From an uncultured Pseudomonadota bacterium (lineage in GTDB: Bacteria; Myxococcota_A; UBA796; UBA9615): a stretch of 40,293 nucleotides of DNA. Position 1 is the stretch's first letter; each line of letters starts with the position of its first letter. The stretch spans positions 1 through 40,293 of the forward strand of contig CALAGR010000371.1 in assembly GCA_937891735.1 (NCBI GenBank). The letters run 5' to 3'. A program made the position numbers and the translations under genes. The notes beneath the pieces are model-generated. The model was not told where the DNA came from. It saw nothing but the letters and a program-made list of their open reading frames with translations, and did not search any database. Shown here piece by piece: positions 1-9,085 of the stretch.

Positions 1-812
1 CTGGCCTCGCCGTCCCCGGGCTGTCCGCGCTTCGCGACCCCCAGGAGGGGCGCCTTCGCCTTGCGTCCGGCCACGGTCACGAGCAGGCGCCCGGCGGCCG
101 CCCGGGCGTGTGGGTCGGTCTGTCCGCTCGCCTCGAGCAGCGCCCGCACGGTCTGGGCCTGGACCGCTCGACCCGCCAGGTGCAGAGCCGTCAGCGCCCG
201 CACGCGCACGCCCGGATCCGCGGAGGGATCGACGGCCGCGGCGTGCAGCGCCTGCTCCAGGGAGGGCATGCTCGCGAGGTCGCCGAGCAGGAGCTCCCGC
301 CCCCGCTCCGAGGCGAGGTGCGTCCGGACCACGAGGTCCGACGTGACCTCGATGAGCGCGCCATCGTCGAGGGACACGGCGATCCACGCGGACGAGCTTC
401 CCTTCGACTCCAGGCCCAGGGCCGACCACACCGCGTCGCCGGTCAAGAACAGGAGCACGCGCTCCTCGGGATCGAGCACGTAGCGCCGCATCCACATCAG
501 CCCCACGTGGAGCTCGCCCCGCACGACGATCCCCAGCTGGTCCTGGGTCCACTGCACGCGGCCCGCCTTCGGGGTGTCCAGCAAGATGATCGGCTCGTCG
601 CGGCGGTTGGGTCCCAGGCGCAGCTCCACCCCCACCGGGACGGCGTCCATGAACAGGGTGGTGTGCCCGTCGGTGGTCACCTCGCGGGTGCCGTCGGGCA
701 GCGTGGTGGTGGTCGTGCCCGGTGACACCCGGGCCTGCGCGGTCGGCGCGAGCAGCGCGAGGCAGGCGACGGTCAGCAGGGCGGGCAGGGCCACGCGAGA
801 GCGAACGTGCAT
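1..812 (-). CDS. Secreted hypothetical protein with HEAT-like C-terminal part (3' end missing)
   Basis: The frame is open from the ATG at 812 to the left edge (about 270 codons, no stop), so the C-terminus lies outside the window. Residues 1-27 form a signal peptide (basic start, hydrophobic core, cleavage near AQA). Residues 30-160 look like a beta-rich domain. From about residue 170 there are alpha-helical stretches such as ADPGVRVRALTALHLAGRA that resemble HEAT/armadillo-type repeats. The start is only 4 bases past the stop of the upstream lipoprotein gene, so the two are probably co-transcribed and translationally coupled. No enzymatic motif is visible. The periplasmic or surface location is inferred from the signal peptide; the function is unknown. 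Confidence 0.75.
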   Translation of the reverse strand, partial: MHVRSRVALPALLTVACLALLAPTAQARVSPGTTTTTLPDGTREVTTDGHTTLFMDAVPVGVELRLGPNRRDEPIILLDTPKAGRVQWTQDQLGIVVRGELHVGLMWMRRYVLDPEERVLLFLTGDAVWSALGLESKGSSSAWIAVSLDDGALIEVTSDLVVRTHLASERGRELLLGDLASMPSLEQALHAAAVDPSADPGVRVRALTALHLAGRAVQAQTVRALLEASGQTDPHARAAAGRLLVTVAGRKAKAPLLGVAKRGQPGDGEA

Positions 813-816
813 GCCC

Positions 817-2820
817 CTACCTGACGTACAGGGTCAGCGCGGACACCGCCGCCTCTTCGTTGCCCGAGTCGTGGGTGCCGATCAGCCTGCCTTCGATGGG
901 CTCGGCGCTCGTGGCGTTGGCGGCCGCCTGGAACCACTGGCCCGTCCACAACGGGTTCGGCTGCCAGGCTCCGGTGGGGCTGGTCCCGCTCGTGTTGCCG
1001 GTGCTGCACAGGTAGTCGCCGCCCACGAAGGACGGAGGCGCCGCCCCTCCCGGATCGGCGGGGCAGTTGCTGTCGTCGCTGGCGCTCGCCCCGTATCCGC
1101 ACACGTAGCTGAACAGGTGCTCCCGGGAGCCCGGCGCGCCGATGGTGAAGGACACCACCTCGCCGTAGGTGGACTCCAGATCGACGGGCGGGTTGTCGCC
1201 GAACGCGTCGCAGCTGCCGTACTGCCATCCGCTGCCGGTGCCCAGCACCTCGCCCCAGACGATCCCGAAGGTGTCGAAGCTCGCCGAGCGGATGAGCCCG
1301 TTGCTGCCGCTGGCGGCGCGCACACAGGATCCGCCGCCCTGGGCCGAGGCCGACCACGCGCCGGGGCAAGGATCCACGCTGTAGTCGGCGTCCAGCACTC
1401 GAGTCCAGCCCCCGTTGTCCGTGGTCTGGTCGCACCACGCCTGGAACGCGCCGGACCCGGTGGGATCGATCCAGTACCAGTCATCGCCGATGGAGTAGCC
1501 GCCGTTGAGGATGTCCAGGCAGTCCACCCCGGCGCAGGCGGCCTCGGTGCCGCTGCCCGGCGCACAGCCCACGGTGACCGCGTCGCTCGCCGGGGGGCCG
1601 TCGTCGGTGCCGTCGTGGGCGACGACCGTGCAGGTCCAGGTCTCGCTGAGGGCGGTGGCGGTGGCCGGCACCGTCGCGGAGTCGCCCGCCGACAGCCCCG
1701 TGGCGTCCCAGGCCGGCGCCGCCGCTCCGTTCACCATCCAGCTCAGGTCGTAGGTCAGCGCATCGGCGTCGGGATCGCTCGCCGCTCCCACCTGGCAGAC
1801 CAGCGGGTCGCTCACCGTGGGCGCGGCCGGGCCGAGGGTGACCGTGGGCGCAGACGGAGGGCTGTTGAGCACCAGCACCCCGGCCGAGGCGACAGCCGGG
1901 CCATCGACCAGGCCGTCGTTGGGGGTGGCCACGCAGACCACGGTGCGGCCCTTGGCGAAGAACACGCCACCCAGGCTCGCCCCGCTGACGCCGGTGTCCA
2001 CGCCGTTGACCTGCCAGCTCACGCTGATGGTGACGGTGTCGCCGTCGGGATCGGCGCCCACCGCGCCGGCGCAGGTGGCCGTCGAGTCGGTGAACAGGTC
2101 CGGATCCGGCGTGACCGACGGCTGGCTCGTGCTCGGGGGGCTGTTTGGCCCGCCCGCGTTCACTGTGACGGTGACGGTGTCCGTGGCGGTGTTGCCCGCG
2201 GTGTCCCGCACGGTGGCGACCAGCACGCTGGTTCCGGCGGGCAGGCTGACCGGGTCGAGGGTCTCGCCGTCCGTGGAGGGCTCGGCGTCCGTCACCAGGG
2301 TCGCCCCTCCGTCGATCTCCCAGGTGACCCGCAGCGCCGTGGCTGCGTCCTCCCCGTCGCTCACCATGCTGGCCAGCGCCACGGGCAGCGCCTCGTACAG
2401 GACGTCGCTCGCCTCGGGGGCGGTGATCTCGATGTCCGGGGGCTCGTCCGCGGCGACGAGGAAGCGGATGGTGTCGGTGCCCGCGGCCCCGTCCTCGTCG
2501 AGCACCCGCAGGGTGACGGTCTGCTCCCCCACGGGAAGGGCGTCGGTCGAGAACGTGGTCAGACCCGTGTCGTCCGCCAGCCCCTCGAAGAGCACCGCGT
2601 CCGTCCCGTCCGTCCACGTCACCCGCAGCGCCTCGGGGCGCGTGACGGTGTCCTGCACCCGGCCCTCGAACGTGATCGAGCTGCCCACGAGCGTGGACGT
2701 GCCCTCCACGGGCAGGTCGATGACCGCGTCGGGCGGGTTGTTGCTCGAGACGATCGTGTTCTCGGCGCAGGCGGACGCCACCAGCACGAGGAGGAGGCAG
2801 GGAAACAGGGAGAGACGCAT
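817..2820 (-). CDS. Large lipoprotein with PKD/Ig-like repeats and a fibrinogen-like GGGWT-type domain
   Basis: This 667-residue protein starts with a lipoprotein signal peptide and a lipobox ending at Cys18 (VASAC). Residues 25-430 hold four or five repeats of about 90-100 residues, rich in Pro, Asp, Thr and Val, with PKD/Ig-like features (NSPPSAPTVTL, SDPDADALTYDLSWMVNG). The C-terminal 230 residues begin CLDILNGGYSIGDDWYWIDP and contain WCDQTTDNGGWTRV, the hallmark of the bacterial fibrinogen-like YCDxxxGGGW domain, followed by several Cys pairs likely to be disulphides. It is probably anchored in the outer membrane and exposed, binding a carbohydrate or protein ligand, but no ligand can be named. 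It sits 28 bases after the radical SAM gene and 4 bases before the HEAT-like gene on the same strand. Confidence 0.85.
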   Translation of the reverse strand: MRLSLFPCLLLVLVASACAENTIVSSNNPPDAVIDLPVEGTSTLVGSSITFEGRVQDTVTRPEALRVTWTDGTDAVLFEGLADDTGLTTFSTDALPVGEQTVTLRVLDEDGAAGTDTIRFLVAADEPPDIEITAPEASDVLYEALPVALASMVSDGEDAATALRVTWEIDGGATLVTDAEPSTDGETLDPVSLPAGTSVLVATVRDTAGNTATDTVTVTVNAGGPNSPPSTSQPSVTPDPDLFTDSTATCAGAVGADPDGDTVTISVSWQVNGVDTGVSGASLGGVFFAKGRTVVCVATPNDGLVDGPAVASAGVLVLNSPPSAPTVTLGPAAPTVSDPLVCQVGAASDPDADALTYDLSWMVNGAAAPAWDATGLSAGDSATVPATATALSETWTCTVVAHDGTDDGPPASDAVTVGCAPGSGTEAACAGVDCLDILNGGYSIGDDWYWIDPTGSGAFQAWCDQTTDNGGWTRVLDADYSVDPCPGAWSASAQGGGSCVRAASGSNGLIRSASFDTFGIVWGEVLGTGSGWQYGSCDAFGDNPPVDLESTYGEVVSFTIGAPGSREHLFSYVCGYGASASDDSNCPADPGGAAPPSFVGGDYLCSTGNTSGTSPTGAWQPNPLWTGQWFQAAANATSAEPIEGRLIGTHDSGNEEAAVSALTLYVR

Positions 2821-2847
2821 GCGCCGAAGGTACAGGACCCCGCGGCG

Positions 2848-4056
2848 TCAGCGGGCTCCGGGGTGTCCGGGTCGGGCGCCGGGGTGGCCGCCCCCGGGGT
2901 GACCGGCGCCGCCTGCGGTCGGGCGCAGCGCGGTCAGCATCTCCGGATCGACCTGGCCGGGGCGCCAGGAGCACCACGGGTCCTCGGCGAAGATGTTCCC
3001 CGTGAGGGCGAAGGCCCGGGAGCGGGAGCCGCCGCAGGTGGCCGCGAACTCGCACGCGCCGCAGCGCCCCTCGAGCCTGCTCGGGTCCCGCAGGGAGCGG
3101 AACAGCTCCGAGTCGCGGTACAGCGCCGCCAGGGGCTCGGTCTTGATGTTGCCCGCGGTCACGGGCAGGAAGCCCGAGGGCATGACCTCGCCGACGTGAT
3201 CGACGAAGCAGAAGCCGCGGCCGGCGTTCACGGCGCTCGGCGCGTGACCGATGCTCTGGCGCGGACCCGTGGGGCGCTCCAGCAGGCGCTGCAGGTTCGC
3301 AGACACGTCCTCGGTGCTGCCCTGTCCCCGGAGCTGCCGGACGGTGACGAAGCGTCGGTAGTGCGGCGCCTCGGCGATCTTGACCACGAAGTCCACGTTC
3401 TGGGCGACGGTGTACAGCTGCTCGAACAGCCGCTCCAGCTCGCCGCCGCCCAGGGTGCCGGCGGTCTTGCCGCGGCCCACGGGCACGAGCACGAACACCT
3501 CCCAGAAGGACACGCCGAGCTCGGACACGAGCTTCGCCATCGGCTCGACGTCGTTCTTGTTCCACGGCCCCAGGACCGAGTTGATCTGCAGCGGCACGCC
3601 CAGCTCGCGGACCCAGCGCGCCCCCTCCATCGTGCGGGCGAAGGAGCCCGGGACGCCGCGGAAGTCGTCGTGGGTGGCTGCGTCCGGCGCGTCCAGCGAG
3701 AACGCGATCTGCGACACGCCCGCGTCCTTGAGCGACTGCAGCCGTTCGCGGGTCAGGCGGGGGGTGGCGGCCGGGATGGTCGCCATCCGCAGCCCCTCAC
3801 TGACGCCGTGGGCGATCAGCTCCTCCAGATCCTCGCGCTGCAGCGGATCGCCGCCCGTCAGCACACAGATGGGCGTGCCCATCTCTGCCACCTGGGTCAG
3901 CAGGTCCTTGCCCGCGGCGGTGTCGAGTTCGTTGGGATCGCGACGGTCGATCGCCTCGGCGCGGCAGTGGGAGCAGGCCAGCGCACAGGCGCGGGTGGCC
4001 TCCCAGATCACGAGGAAGGGCGCGACGTCAAAGCTGGGTACGGTTGGACGCATCAT
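2848..4056 (-). CDS. Radical SAM/SPASM-domain protein (TIGR04053-like)
   Basis: A 402-residue radical SAM enzyme. The [4Fe-4S]-SAM ligands are Cys24, Cys28 and Cys31 in TRACALACSHC, followed by the glycine-rich LTGGDP segment. The C-terminal third has a SPASM-like cysteine set (GFCFVDHVGEVMPSGFLP, then GRCGACEFAATCGGSR and a last PWC), expected to bind auxiliary Fe-S clusters. The opening PFLVIWEATRACALAC matches the TIGR04053 family of NirJ/AhbD-like relatives, whose substrates are largely uncharacterised. AAGGG lies about 5 bases upstream of the ATG-ATG start; either Met could be used. The last 20 or so residues form an unusual Gly/His/Pro repeat tail. It is the first gene of the minus-strand cluster. 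Family assignment is firm; the substrate is unknown. Confidence 0.85.
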   Translation of the reverse strand: MMRPTVPSFDVAPFLVIWEATRACALACSHCRAEAIDRRDPNELDTAAGKDLLTQVAEMGTPICVLTGGDPLQREDLEELIAHGVSEGLRMATIPAATPRLTRERLQSLKDAGVSQIAFSLDAPDAATHDDFRGVPGSFARTMEGARWVRELGVPLQINSVLGPWNKNDVEPMAKLVSELGVSFWEVFVLVPVGRGKTAGTLGGGELERLFEQLYTVAQNVDFVVKIAEAPHYRRFVTVRQLRGQGSTEDVSANLQRLLERPTGPRQSIGHAPSAVNAGRGFCFVDHVGEVMPSGFLPVTAGNIKTEPLAALYRDSELFRSLRDPSRLEGRCGACEFAATCGGSRSRAFALTGNIFAEDPWCSWRPGQVDPEMLTALRPTAGGAGHPGGGHPGARPGHPGAR

Positions 4057-4196
4057 GGAAACCCTTATATCGCCGCCAGATCCGCGTCGACATGACGATG
4101 ATCGGCATCGGGCCAGGGGGGGAGCGTGTGCATCCCAGGTTCGCGCGTCCAGCCCGAAAGCGGGGTGACCGCACGCGCCGAGGGGTCAGCGTGCCA

Positions 4197-4439
4197 TCAG
4201 CGCCGCGAAAAGGCGCCGGGATCGGAGAACACCTGCAGGCACTGTCCCTGGGACACGCCGATCACCAGGTCGCGGTCGCCCTGCACGTACAGCTGCCCCT
4301 GGCAGATGGTCTCGTCCTCCATGAAGTTCTTGAGGGCGACGTGGTGCTCACCGGCCGACAGCTCGTTGGACGTCTCGGCCTTGCCGACGCCCGGGCTTCG
4401 ATGGAGCCGAGACATCGCGTCATGAAATGTCGTGTTCAC
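4197..4439 (-). CDS. Small hypothetical protein, possible PEGA-like fragment
   Basis: An 80-residue frame starting with GTG at 4439, where GGGAGG abuts the start. An ATG eight codons further in is possible but has no well-placed ribosome site. The second half (SAGEHHVALKNFMEDETICQ and following) reads like a beta-rich PEGA-type surface domain, sometimes found at the C-terminus of kinases in this kind of genome. No catalytic motif or signal peptide is visible. Flanking bases 4057-4196 and 4440-4524 contain no other supported gene. Coding status is plausible from the composition of the protein but not certain. Confidence 0.45.
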   Translation of the reverse strand: MNTTFHDAMSRLHRSPGVGKAETSNELSAGEHHVALKNFMEDETICQGQLYVQGDRDLVIGVSQGQCLQVFSDPGAFSRR

Positions 4440-4524
4440 CTCCCGCGTTGCGCTGATCGGGGGTCAGGCGAAGGGATCACCTACCATCGGGCGCGGCCGC
4501 GTTCCGGCCTGACGGAGTGGACCC

Positions 4525-4986
4525 ATGGCGGACAACATCGACGACGAGGCGAGGCGGCTGACCGACCTGTTCGCGGGGCAGCCCCAGGCCCTGGTGGCGT
4601 TCCTGAGCGGGCAGCTGTCGGTGCTGAAGTCCCAGGCCCAGATCCTCATGGGCCTGTCGGGTCTGGTGATCACCGTCACGGGGTTTTCGGGGCACAACAT
4701 GGTGCGGGGCGGACCCTGGCCCACGGCGGCGATGGTGCTGGGCATCGGGTTCGTGCTGCTGGCGGTGCTGGTCACGCTGCGGGTGATGACCCGGCTGCGC
4801 TGGGTGTCCCAGGATCTGGACGACGATCTCGTCAGGATGACCCTGACGGTCCTGCACCGACGCAACAGCCAGCAGCAGGCCCTGCTCCACGGCGGCACCT
4901 GCGTGGCCATCGGTCTGGGCTCGTACCTCGTGTCGGTGGTGCTGGCGGCCCTGGCGATCGGCGGGAGCATGAGCCCGCCTCCCTGA
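4525..4986 (+). CDS. Small multi-pass inner-membrane protein
   Basis: A 153-residue protein with an ACGGAG ribosome site shortly before the ATG. Residues 1-35 are soluble and mixed charge. Hydrophobic segments lie at about residues 41-60, 68-90 and 125-147, giving three predicted membrane helices; a polar stretch of about 35 residues (TRLRWVSQDLDDDLVRMTLT) separates the second and third. No enzymatic motif is seen and I do not recognise a named family. The arrangement, a soluble N-terminus before a helical hairpin, superficially recalls small stress or effector membrane proteins, but nothing specific supports that. It stands alone, followed 43 bases later by the CxxCH lipoprotein locus. Confidence 0.7.
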   Translation: MADNIDDEARRLTDLFAGQPQALVAFLSGQLSVLKSQAQILMGLSGLVITVTGFSGHNMVRGGPWPTAAMVLGIGFVLLAVLVTLRVMTRLRWVSQDLDDDLVRMTLTVLHRRNSQQQALLHGGTCVAIGLGSYLVSVVLAALAIGGSMSPPP

Positions 4987-5029
4987 GCCTGGGGTCACCA
5001 TTCCGCGCATCGCCCCCGGAGAATCCCCG

Positions 5030-5143
5030 ATGCGCAGTCCCGTCCTGCTGGTGGTCCTGCTCGCCGTCTTGCTGATCGTGGGCTGCGACTACCACGCGTC
5101 GGGCTACGGCGTGTCCTCGTGCATCCCATCGACGCGAAGATGA
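5030..5143 (+). pseudogene. Displaced lipoprotein signal peptide (5' part of the frameshifted CxxCH gene)
   Basis: ATG at 5030 is preceded by GGAGAA at normal spacing and encodes MRSPVLLVVLLAVLLIVGCD, a textbook lipoprotein signal peptide with the lipobox Cys at residue 19. The frame then continues YHASGYGVSS and stops at 5143. The next frame over, open from 5119, encodes a CxxCH protein that has no ribosome site or signal peptide of its own. Inserting one base near 5118-5120 (for example TCG-GTG-CAT) joins them as GYGVSS-VHPIDAKM. The two pieces are therefore most likely one gene split by a one-base deletion or a sequencing error. Confidence 0.7.
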
Positions 5144-5622
5144 ACACTGAGGACTGCCGGGAGTGCCACGGCGACAACCTCGACGGGGGCACCTCCGGGG
5201 TGAGCTGTGACGAGTGCCACGCGCCCGGCTGGCGGACGGACTGCACCTACTGCCACGGCGGTGAGGACAGCGACACCGGCGCCCCGCCCCGCGACATCGA
5301 CGGCACCGACGTGCTCGAGGACACCTCCTTCTGGGCGCACACCACGCACACCACGCTGACCGACGGCCCTGCCTACGGCTGCAACCAGTGCCACGTGGAA
5401 CACACCTCGGTGACGGATGAGGGCCACCTGTTCGACGACACGCCGGGCCGGGCCGAGGTGGTGTTCGACGACGGGATCAGCGCCGACGCGGAGTGGCGCG
5501 GAGACGGGTGCACGGCGTACTGCCACGGCGACGGGCAGGATCCGGGCGAGGTCGAGCTGGACGGCGCCGCGGTCGCGTGCGGTACCTGCCACGACGAGAA
5601 CCACAGCAACGCCGGCTGGTAG
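5119..5622 (+). CDS. CxxxxCH/CxxCH-family multihaem-cytochrome-like protein (body of a frameshifted lipoprotein gene)
   Basis: This frame encodes 167 residues with five CxxCH motifs (CRECH, CDECH, CTYCH, CNQCH, CGTCH) and one CxxxCH (CTAYCH), in the style of the Geobacter/myxobacterial CxxxxCH/CxxCH proteins. These motifs are potential haem c attachment sites; electron transfer at the outer membrane is a family-based inference. The GTG at 5119 has no ribosome site, and the protein lacks its own export signal. The lipoprotein signal encoded from 5030 in another frame supplies both, so the true gene is probably 5030-5622 with one base missing around 5118. If the deletion is real the gene is broken; if it is an assembly error the product would be about 197 residues. 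Confidence 0.75.
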   Translation: MHPIDAKMNTEDCRECHGDNLDGGTSGVSCDECHAPGWRTDCTYCHGGEDSDTGAPPRDIDGTDVLEDTSFWAHTTHTTLTDGPAYGCNQCHVEHTSVTDEGHLFDDTPGRAEVVFDDGISADAEWRGDGCTAYCHGDGQDPGEVELDGAAVACGTCHDENHSNAGW

Positions 5623-5737
5623 CTGGTTCGGGCGCCGTTGCGAGAGTGTTGCGCGCAGGTGAAGGTGCTGATCGCTGCGTTGTTTGGTCCCTGACGACGG
5701 CTCGCCCCCTCGTAGGTTCAGCGGGAGGAGGCCCTTC

Positions 5738-6868
<1,131 letters not shown>

Positions 6869-6888
6869 TCGACCTGGGCGGTTGACGG

Positions 6889-7596
6889 TCAGTCGGTCCA
6901 GGTCCGGAGCACCTCGGCGCAGGCGGTCCGCCGCGCCTGCTTCTGGTCGGAGCCCTCGCCAGTGACGACGTGGCCGGCAGGGTGCCGCACCTGGGCGGTC
7001 CAGGTCGCTGCGTTGTCCTTGCCCGTGCTCGAGTAGGTGGGCTTCGGCGGGCTCTCCTTGAACTGCCGCTGCCAGCGCGTGTTGAACGCCTCGATCGGGT
7101 TGTCCTCGGTGGCGAAGACCGCCTCCAGGTCCCCCTGCAGGAACAGGCGCTCGACCACGGCGCGGGCCGCGTCCGGTCCGCCGTCCTCGAGGATGGCGCC
7201 GATCAGCGCCTCTACCGTGTCCTCCAGCACCTTCTTGTTCTTGGCCAGCTGAAGCCCCTCGCCGGCGCCCAGCCGCACGAGCCCGCGGACCTGCAGTTCC
7301 TCGCCCACGGCGCCGATGAACTCGCCCTTGACCAGGCTCTTGCGCATCTCGGTCAGGACCCCCTGGTCGGCGTCGGGATGACGCTGGAACAGGAAGCGCG
7401 CCACGGTGAAGCCCAGGAACGCGTCACCCAGGAACTCCAAGCGCTGCTGATCGCGCTCGTCCAGGGCGGATCCGCGGTCCCGCTGCTCGTTGAGCCACGT
7501 GGCGTGGGTGAGGGCCCGCAGCAGCAGGGTGGGGTCCTCAAAGGAGTAGCCCAGCGCCTCCTGGAGCCTCGTCATCGCGTTCTGCACGTCGGTCAT
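6889..7596 (-). CDS. rnc: Ribonuclease III
   Basis: A 235-residue double-strand-specific endoribonuclease used in rRNA and mRNA processing. The family signature appears as QRLEFLGDAFLGF, with metal-binding Glu54 and Asp58. The second acidic pair, Asp126 and Glu129, lies in EDTVEALIGAI. Residues 1-150 are the RNase III domain and about 165-235 the dsRNA-binding domain (QARRTACAEVLRTW at the end). ATG at 7596 was chosen; an in-frame GTG 15 bases upstream is possible, and neither has a strong ribosome site. Length and motifs are normal for the family. It lies downstream of the DUF2892 gene on the same strand and is convergent with the 5738-6868 lipoprotein. Its usual neighbours era and lepB are not here. 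Confidence 0.95.
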   Translation of the reverse strand: MTDVQNAMTRLQEALGYSFEDPTLLLRALTHATWLNEQRDRGSALDERDQQRLEFLGDAFLGFTVARFLFQRHPDADQGVLTEMRKSLVKGEFIGAVGEELQVRGLVRLGAGEGLQLAKNKKVLEDTVEALIGAILEDGGPDAARAVVERLFLQGDLEAVFATEDNPIEAFNTRWQRQFKESPPKPTYSSTGKDNAATWTAQVRHPAGHVVTGEGSDQKQARRTACAEVLRTWTD

Positions 7597-7633
7597 GGGA
7601 GCGATGATCACACAGCAGCGGGCGGGAGCGCGG

Positions 7634-7849
7634 CTACTCCGGGTCCGGCAGGGCCTTGCGCACTGCGTAGTGCACGGGGCAGAAGCCCGTGAACGAGCTG
7701 GACAGCATGATCGCGCCGGTCAGGGCAGCCAGCCAGACAAACCGCGGATCGACGAACGCCGACAGCGCTGCGGTGGCGACCAGCAGGGCGCCGATCACGC
7801 CGTCGTGGATCTTGACGCGGCGGGACATCAGGGGAGCGGGTGGGTTCAT
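7634..7849 (-). CDS. DUF2892 (YgaP-like) small membrane protein
   Basis: A 71-residue protein from the ATG at 7849. The frame continues open upstream, but the extra residues are Arg/Ala-rich and look non-coding. Two adjacent hydrophobic segments (residues 18-34 and 38-52, GVIGALLVATAALSAFVDP and the stretch after it) are followed by FTGFCPVHYAVRKAL, the typical end of the DUF2892/YgaP transmembrane family. Some relatives carry a rhodanese domain in front; this one is the membrane part alone. It may be co-transcribed with rnc, which begins 37 bases downstream. Function unknown; inner-membrane location predicted. Confidence 0.8.
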   Translation of the reverse strand: MNPPAPLMSRRVKIHDGVIGALLVATAALSAFVDPRFVWLAALTGAIMLSSSFTGFCPVHYAVRKALPDPE

Positions 7850-8011
7850 CCAAGGAGTATCTGGCGCGCCGGGTTCGAAGCGCAAGAGACCAGGGTCTGC
7901 TCCGGAGCTCGCTCGGGCGGCCGTAGCGGCGGAACGTCCCAGACCCCACACTGTGCCCGCGCGCCGACGGCCCGCCCGACCCTCGCGAGGAGCCCCTCAC
8001 CGGAGACGTCC

Positions 8012-9085
8012 ATGAACGGAAACGCCCGCCCCCTGCTCGCCGAAGCCGGCCCCCTGACCCGGGAGCCGATGTTCGATGAAGCCCGGGCCATCTGTTCGGA
8101 CCTGAGCGTGCCCCTGCTGAGCCGGCTGGACGCGTTCGAGGACGTGTTCGAGTCGCTGGTGGGTGACTCGATCTTCACGCGGGCGCGCAACCTCGAGCGC
8201 AAGTTCGGCCTGCGCCAGCTCTGGCTCAAGTTCGAAGGGGACAACCCCACCGGGACGCAGAAGGACCGGATCGCCTTCGCCCAGGTGGGCGATGCCCTGC
8301 GCCGCGGCTACGGGACCGTGACGGTGGCCACCTGCGGCAACTACGGAGTCGCGGTCGGCCTCGCCGCCTCGATCGCGGGGCTCGAGTGCGTGGTCGTCAT
8401 CCCCGAGGGCTACCACACCCGGCGCCTCGGAGAGATCGAAGCGCTCGGGGCCCGGGTGGTCCGGTGCCCGGGCACGTACGAGGACGCGGTGGAGCACAGC
8501 TCGGGCCTCGCCGAAGCGGGGGAGTGGTACGACGCCAACCCCGGGAGCGCCAACGAGCTCGTCCAGCTCAAGGCGTACTCCGAGATCGCGTCCGAGATCT
8601 ACGACCAGCTGCGGGACGCGCCGGCCCTGGTGGCCTGCCCCGTGTCCAACGGCACGACCCTCGCGGGCGTTCATCGGGGGTTCGCGAGCCTGCATCGCCG
8701 GGGCAAGACCAGCAAGATCCCTCGCATGGTCGCGGGCTCGGCGTGGCGGAAGAACCCGATCATCACCGCGGTGCGCCTGGGGCTCGACCGCTGCCCGACC
8801 CTGACCCCCGAGGCGCTTCGGGAGACGGTGGTCAACGAGCCCCTCATCAACTGGCGCAGCCTGGACGGAGACGCCGCCCTGCACGCCATCCGCAGCACGA
8901 ACGGGCACGCGGGGGACGCGTCCGACCGCCGCATGAAGGAGATGGCGAAGCTCCTGCGGGAGCAGCAGGCGCTCCACGTCCTGCCGGCCAGCACGGCCGG
9001 GCTCATCGCGCTCCTCGATCTACACGCCGCCACGCCGCTCCCCGGAGACCGGTATGTGGCGGTGCTCACCGGGAGGTCTTCATGA
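8012..9085 (+). CDS. Threonine-synthase/cysteate-synthase-like PLP enzyme
   Basis: A 357-residue fold-type II PLP enzyme. Lys84 in NPTGTQKDR is the expected Schiff-base lysine, equivalent to NPTGSFKDR in threonine synthase. GNYGVAVGLAAS corresponds to the substrate-loop glycine region, and CPVSNGTTLAGV to a phosphate-binding loop. ATG at 8012 is preceded by GGAG; the frame extends upstream but without sensible protein sequence. It is the first of three genes joined by overlaps, ahead of a DUF1611 protein and a dipeptide epimerase. In this setting true threonine synthesis is unlikely; beta-replacement, elimination or deamination of an amino acid delivered by the partners is more probable. The 162 bases upstream (7850-8011) are presumably its promoter region. 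Confidence 0.82.
   Translation: MNGNARPLLAEAGPLTREPMFDEARAICSDLSVPLLSRLDAFEDVFESLVGDSIFTRARNLERKFGLRQLWLKFEGDNPTGTQKDRIAFAQVGDALRRGYGTVTVATCGNYGVAVGLAASIAGLECVVVIPEGYHTRRLGEIEALGARVVRCPGTYEDAVEHSSGLAEAGEWYDANPGSANELVQLKAYSEIASEIYDQLRDAPALVACPVSNGTTLAGVHRGFASLHRRGKTSKIPRMVAGSAWRKNPIITAVRLGLDRCPTLTPEALRETVVNEPLINWRSLDGDAALHAIRSTNGHAGDASDRRMKEMAKLLREQQALHVLPASTAGLIALLDLHAATPLPGDRYVAVLTGRSS

Noticed and set aside
574-4095. A 1,173-codon open frame on the plus strand
   Set aside because: It runs antisense to the lipoprotein and radical SAM genes, is rich in Arg/Gly/Ala/His without domain character, and arises from high GC content. The minus-strand proteins have clear family motifs.
4525-4986. Possible defence effector (PycTM/DUF5706-like) membrane protein
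   Set aside because: Only the general layout is similar; there is no nucleotide cyclase gene next to it and no family motif.
4044-5075. Plus-strand open frame overlapping 4197-4439 and the membrane protein
   Set aside because: The translation is low-complexity Arg/Gly/Pro and has no start signal; the membrane protein at 4525 in another frame has a ribosome site and helices.
8012-9085. Threonine synthase thrC
   Set aside because: The PLP lysine motif is similar, but the protein is coupled to DUF1611 and epimerase genes and no other threonine-pathway gene is near.
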